Shown here: in pieces, positions 60,259-64,000 of the stretch
Layout of the letters: each line of letters begins with the position of its first letter
Position numbering within the stretch: position 1 is the first letter of the stretch
Origin: Hyperoodon ampullatus
Lineage: Eukaryota > Chordata > Mammalia > Artiodactyla > Ziphiidae
Assembly (NCBI GenBank): GCA_949752795.1
Contig: OX457056.1
Location: 91,348,942-91,412,941 of the forward strand
DNA length: 64,000 nucleotides
Reading direction: 5' to 3'
Position numbers and translations under genes: made by a program
The notes under the pieces: generated by a model
Databases searched by the model: none
What the model saw: the letters and a program-made list of their open reading frames with translations, nothing else
Told to the model about the DNA's origin: nothing

Positions 60259-61149
60259 AAAAAGGGAACTGTGAGCAGATGCTCTTGCACCTAAATGTAC
60301 ATTTGTTTAATTGGGCATCATATGCAAATAATACCTTTGTTGAAAAGAGAAGGTGTTGCCACCAGTACATATCTGCTAAATGATAGGGTTGAGACAAAGT
60401 CTCAGGTGAGTGAGACTGCCTATCTCTGGTGATAATTGCTTTTGGCTGTTTCCCAGCCACTCAGTGTAAAGCCATCAGAACTCTCTTGTTATCAGATTGT
60501 TTTATGATAAAAGTTTCTTTTGACCCACGTGAAATGTAAACCTCTATTGTTCATTTGGATGTCAATAATCATGAAACAGATTTTAGAGAAGTTTAAAAAG
60601 TCACAAAATACAGGTAAGAGATAGTAAATAGAAAAAAATGGTACTTATTAATGACTGCAAATGTAAATAAACTTAAAACAAGTTATGTTTTCTCCTTTCT
60701 CTACTAAAAGCTGTTTCTGTTTCTATTAATACTTTAGGAAGTACATTATAATTTCTGGTATTTGAAACAGTAGCATGGTAAAGATAAGGCTTTCAACAAT
60801 CTCAAAACCTAAACACAACAGGAAGCTTTGTTTATGTTTCAACCCCAATAAATCAAAACAAAAGAATCTGAGTAGCAATCAGTAATGGGATATGTACAAA
60901 TATAGCTGCCAAACACTGCAATGTTAAACCTTATTAGTCATCCAGTAGCCTTATTATCTGTGTTAATATTAACATTTTTACTTTAGACTTATTTTGTGTG
61001 GAAGGATAAAACAAGTAGTTATATTATTTGATTTTAAGTTATAAATAAAGCTATGACAGCAAATTATGAAAGAAAAGGAGTTAAAGTTAGGAAGAGAAGC
61101 TAAAAGTTTTAGCAGGCATGTCACAGAGCAAATGTAAAAACTAAACCTT
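60259..61149. other. Unassigned AT-rich intergenic sequence
   Basis: No gene or named repeat recognised. Confidence 0.5.
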
Positions 61150-61163
61150 AAAAGTGTTCATGT

Positions 61164-61361
61164 GGGGCTTCCCTGGTGGCGCAGTGGTTGAGAGTCCGCC
61201 TGCTGATACAGGGGACACGGGTTCGTGCCCCGGTCCGGGAAGATCCCACATGCCGCGGAGCGGCTAGACCCGTGAGCCATGGCCACTGAGCCTGTGCTCC
61301 GCAACAGGAGAGACCACAAGAGTGAGAGACCCGCGTACTGCAAAAAAAAAAAAAAAAAAAA
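61164..61361 (+). mobile_element. CHR SINE (short form), young-looking
   Basis: Plus strand, with an A-tail of about 24 nt. The perfect 14-bp duplication 'aaaagtgttcatgt' is at 61150-61163 and 61362-61375. A few bases of the body are deleted ('gccactgagcctgtgctccg' lacks the usual 'cgcgtccggagcc' part). Confidence 0.96.
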
Positions 61362-61375
61362 AAAAGTGTTCATGT

Positions 61376-61526
61376 TAACTCATGTATACAAAAGAGACCT
61401 TTTCTAACTCTGCCTCTAAATAGCCCAGCTACAGTTACCCTAATACTACACTCAACAGAGATAATCTATTCTCCATCCTTATACCTAATTTTCATATGCT
61501 AGTATAGTATATTCCTCCATGTTCTG
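61376..61526. other. Unassigned intergenic sequence
   Basis: No feature recognised. Confidence 0.5.
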
Positions 61527-62150
61527 GTCAACTACATAACAGACCACCCTAAAACTTAGTGGCTTAAAGCAACAATCTGTTGATACTATTATCTCTCACA
61601 TTTCTGGAGGTTGACAGGTTCAGCTGAGTTGTTCTTACTTTGGGTCTTATAGGGTGCAGTCAGGTGTGGCCTGTGGCTGAAGTATATATATCTTTATTAT
61701 ATATCTTTTTTTTTTTTAATTTGGCTGTGCCACGAGGCTTGCAGGATCTCAGTTCCCCTCCAGGGATTGAGCCTGGGCCACAGCAGTGAAAGCGCTGAGT
61801 CCTAACAACTAGACCACCAGGGAACTCCCTGAAGTCATCATCTTTAAATATCTGACATCCAATGGGATTTCTGGAACAGTGGGGAGCTGGTTGGGCATCT
61901 CTCTCACCATGTGGCTAGCTTGAGCTTCCTTACAGTATGGTGGCCTTAGGGTAACTGAACTTCTTATGTAGTAGCTGGGTTCACCCAGAGTGAGCATTCC
62001 AAGGCACCCGGGCAGAAGCTGCAAAAGTTCTTATGACAACCTTGGAAGTCCTACAGTGTCACTTCTGCTGTACTCTATTGGTTAAAGCAGTCACAAGTCA
62101 GCTCAGATTCGAGGAGGTGGGAGAATAGTCTCCACCTCTCAATGTACCCT
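61527..62150. repeat. Ancient mammalian repeat, family not assigned, split by a SINE
   Basis: 'cataacagaccaccctaaaa', 'cttagtggcttaaagcaaca', 'ctggaggttgacaggttcag', then after the SINE 'gaagctgcaaaagttcttat', 'gtcacttctgctgtactcta' and 'ttggttaaagcagtcacaag' are parts of one widespread ancient element in the expected order. I cannot name it reliably. Confidence 0.6.
61684..61828 (-). mobile_element. Short tRNA-derived SINE, CHR-related
   Basis: Minus strand. The plus strand reads 'ttggctgtgccacgaggctt', 'gattgagcctgggccacagc', 'agaccaccagggaactccc'. An AT-rich tail of (tatatc)-like sequence and T-run lies at 61684-61718. The duplication 'ctgaagt' is at 61677-61683 and 61829-61835. Confidence 0.8.
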
Positions 62151-62402
62151 GCATATTCGAAGAGAGAAGAAATTGACGGTTTCACAAAGCAGGTTTCTAC
62201 CATATGAATTAGTTCATGTGCAATTAAAGAATGATGTCAGTCTAACCTAGAAGTCAAGTTTGATCATATCAGATTTTTTTCTAGGCAAGGGGAGCCAGAA
62301 GGGGAGGAGTAGAATTGTGACCTTCAGCAGGAAAGAAAACAATCCCACAATTCAGTGCTGTACTGGGAGTAAGAATCCTTTAGCTGTGTTTTGTGAAAAT
62401 TG
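62151..62402. other. Unassigned intergenic sequence
   Basis: No gene or named repeat recognised. Confidence 0.5.
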
Positions 62403-62416
62403 AAAATGAGCACCTG

Positions 62417-62769
62417 GGGGCTTCCCTGGTGGCGCAGTGGTTGAGAATCTGCCTGCTAATGCAGGGGACACGGGTTCAAGCCCTGGTCTGGGAAGATCCC
62501 ACATGCCACAGAGCAACTAGGCCCGTGAGCCACAACTACTGAGCCTGCGTGTCTGGAGCCTGTGCTCGGCAACAAGAGAGGCCGCGATAGTGAGAGGCCC
62601 ACGCACCGCGATGAAGAGTGGCCCCCGCTTGCCACAACTAGAGAAAGCCCTCACACAGAAATGAAGACCCAACACAGCCAAAAATAAATAAATAAATTTA
62701 AAAAATTAAAATAAAAAAAAAAAGACTGCTAGAGTCCCCTTTAACTCTAACATTTAAAAAAAAAAAAAA
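62417..62769 (+). mobile_element. CHR SINE (long form) with extra 3' segment and second A-tail
   Basis: The SINE body runs from 62417 to about 62695 and its A-rich tail to 62723. A 32-bp non-SINE segment ('gactgctagagtccccttta' and on, 62724-62755) follows, and then a second pure A-tail (62756-62769). The perfect 14-bp duplication 'aaaatgagcacctg' (62403-62416 and 62770-62783) encloses all of it, so the whole block came in as one insertion. Confidence 0.92.
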
Positions 62770-63102
62770 AAAATGAGCACCTGCATCAGGCTCTCTGGGC
62801 AGGCCCAGAGAGGTGCACCCCAGCCTTGTGCCACTTTTGGCTCCTGTGCCTGGGAAGTTCCTGGCTTGGAGCTGGTTTGGGCTGGATTGTCCCAGCACCC
62901 CCCAAGCTCTGCTCTAACTAAACTGTGGCCAGCATTGCCACTCAATGTTTATGTGAATTTTTAATGTCTACTGTTGTAGCCTCTAGCCATGTCTAGCTGC
63001 CTGCCTGGGTGGTCCAAGGTGATTTCCAAGGTACCAGTGATTGTTTTTCTTAGTCCTTTGGTTACAAGGGTGCCTATTTTGAGTGGTCTCCCCAACTTTA
63101 TT

Positions 63103-63437
63103 ATTATTATTTTAAATTTTATTTATTTAATTTATCTTTGGCTTCGTTGGGTCTTCATTGCTGCACACGGGCTTTCTCTAGTTGCGATGAGCGGGGGCTA
63201 CTCTTTGTTGCAGTGCACAGGCTTCTCATTGCGGTGGCTTCTCTTGTTGCGGAGCACGGGCTCTAGGCATGTGGGCTTCAGTAGTTGTGGCTTGTTGGCT
63301 CTAGAGTGCAGGCTCAGTAGTTGTGGCTCACGGGCTTAGTTGCTCCACGGCATGTGGGATCTTCCCGGACCAGGGCTCGAACCCGTGTTCCCTACATTGC
63401 CAGGTGGATTCTTAACCACTGTGCCACCAGGGAAGCC
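63103..63437 (-). mobile_element. CHR SINE (long form)
   Basis: Minus strand, complete long form with AT-rich tail at the left. The perfect 15-bp duplication 'ctccccaactttatt' is at 63088-63102 and 63438-63452. Confidence 0.96.
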
Positions 63438-63452
63438 CTCCCCAACTTTATT

Positions 63453-64000
63453 TATCCCATAAGCCCCATGACTTTTAATGTGCGATTTTGTAGAATGTGA
63501 AGTTTTTCAGTAATGCACATTTCACCTTATAGCAGACAAACCAGAACTATTTATTCTCCACTAAATGAAGGCAGGTCTCCTTGGAGAGAAGCTAATTCCA
63601 TTCTTGGGGTAATAGTCTAGGCTGACTTGGAACATTTATAGCCAGAAAGTAATGATGCTTTAGATATTCTGAAGAAGGACACAGGAACCAGCTTAAAGGG
63701 GGATGCATTGACCAAATTGCCACAATTTGAGTATCAAAAAATAAAAATAAAACAAAACATTATGGTAATTACAATATATTGAGTCATGAAAAGCCAGAGT
63801 CAATAACGATATTCAAAGAAAAATAATGAGAATTTTCTTTTCAAGTAACGTGTTATATTTGGGTTGTATTTATTCAAAGGAGCAAAGATGTTATTACGTT
63901 TAAGTGTACAAATTGCTTCAGGATTGCAGATACATAGACACACAAAGGCAGATGAAATACTCGTCAGCAAAAGACTGAAAAGATTTCTGGCCCAGGTTCG
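63453..64000. other. Unassigned intergenic sequence to the window end
   Basis: AT-rich. No gene, RNA gene or named repeat recognised. Confidence 0.5.

Noticed and set aside
1..64000. CRISPR arrays, operons, phage or toxin-antitoxin systems
   Set aside because: The sequence is spliced, repeat-rich mammalian nuclear DNA. The regularly recurring motifs are SINE copies and not spacer-separated repeats.

Overview
The window is mammalian nuclear DNA, very probably from a cetacean (whale or dolphin). The main evidence is at least 17 copies of the tRNA-derived CHR SINE family (head 'cttccctggtggcgcagtgg', body 'gatcccacatgccgcggagc'). They occur in the short ~200-bp form typical of whales and in a longer ~310-bp form. 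Artiodactyl/cetacean-type L1 3' ends and ancient mammalian repeats (MIR, L1M, RTE, MER53) fit this. The vertebrate organisation (spliced exons, a long 3' UTR, about half interspersed repeats) excludes a prokaryotic reading, and I see no operon, CRISPR array or phage system.

Region 1-15.8 kb is the 3' end of one protein-coding gene on the + strand, DCUN1D4 (DCN1-like protein 4, a cullin-neddylation co-E3). Three coding exons (10012-10116, 12290-12392, 12501-12556) splice in phase and encode the last 87 residues of the PONY/DCUN1 domain, with all three 'DAD-patch' positions intact. A ~3.25-kb 3' UTR follows, ending at an AATAAA at 15781. Upstream exons lie outside the window. The large intron before the first visible exon carries an old L1M, a CHR SINE, MIR and a fossil RTE-type endonuclease fragment.

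Region 15.8-64 kb is intergenic: I could support no gene. If synteny with human chromosome 4 holds, LRRC66 and SGCB would lie further downstream. It holds a rearranged L1 (17.07-20.1 kb), old unresolved repeats (20-31 kb), and an inverted pair of ~820-bp segments at 34141-34962 and 50745-51565 that are ~98.2% identical by my hand alignment. The ~15.8-kb spacer between them contains a four-level nest: an old L1 holds a solo LTR and a younger ~5-kb L1, which in turn holds three CHR SINEs, each with a target-site duplication. The last 12 kb has several 5'-truncated L1 3' ends, a MER53 fold-back transposon and more CHR SINEs. One of these carries a 32-bp non-SINE segment and a second A-tail inside its target-site duplications.

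I found no convincing undescribed biological system. The most useful observations are the near-identical inverted duplication, the SINE with apparent 3' transduction, a 108-nt stop-free last intron of DCUN1D4 whose retention would stay in frame, and the datable nested insertions.
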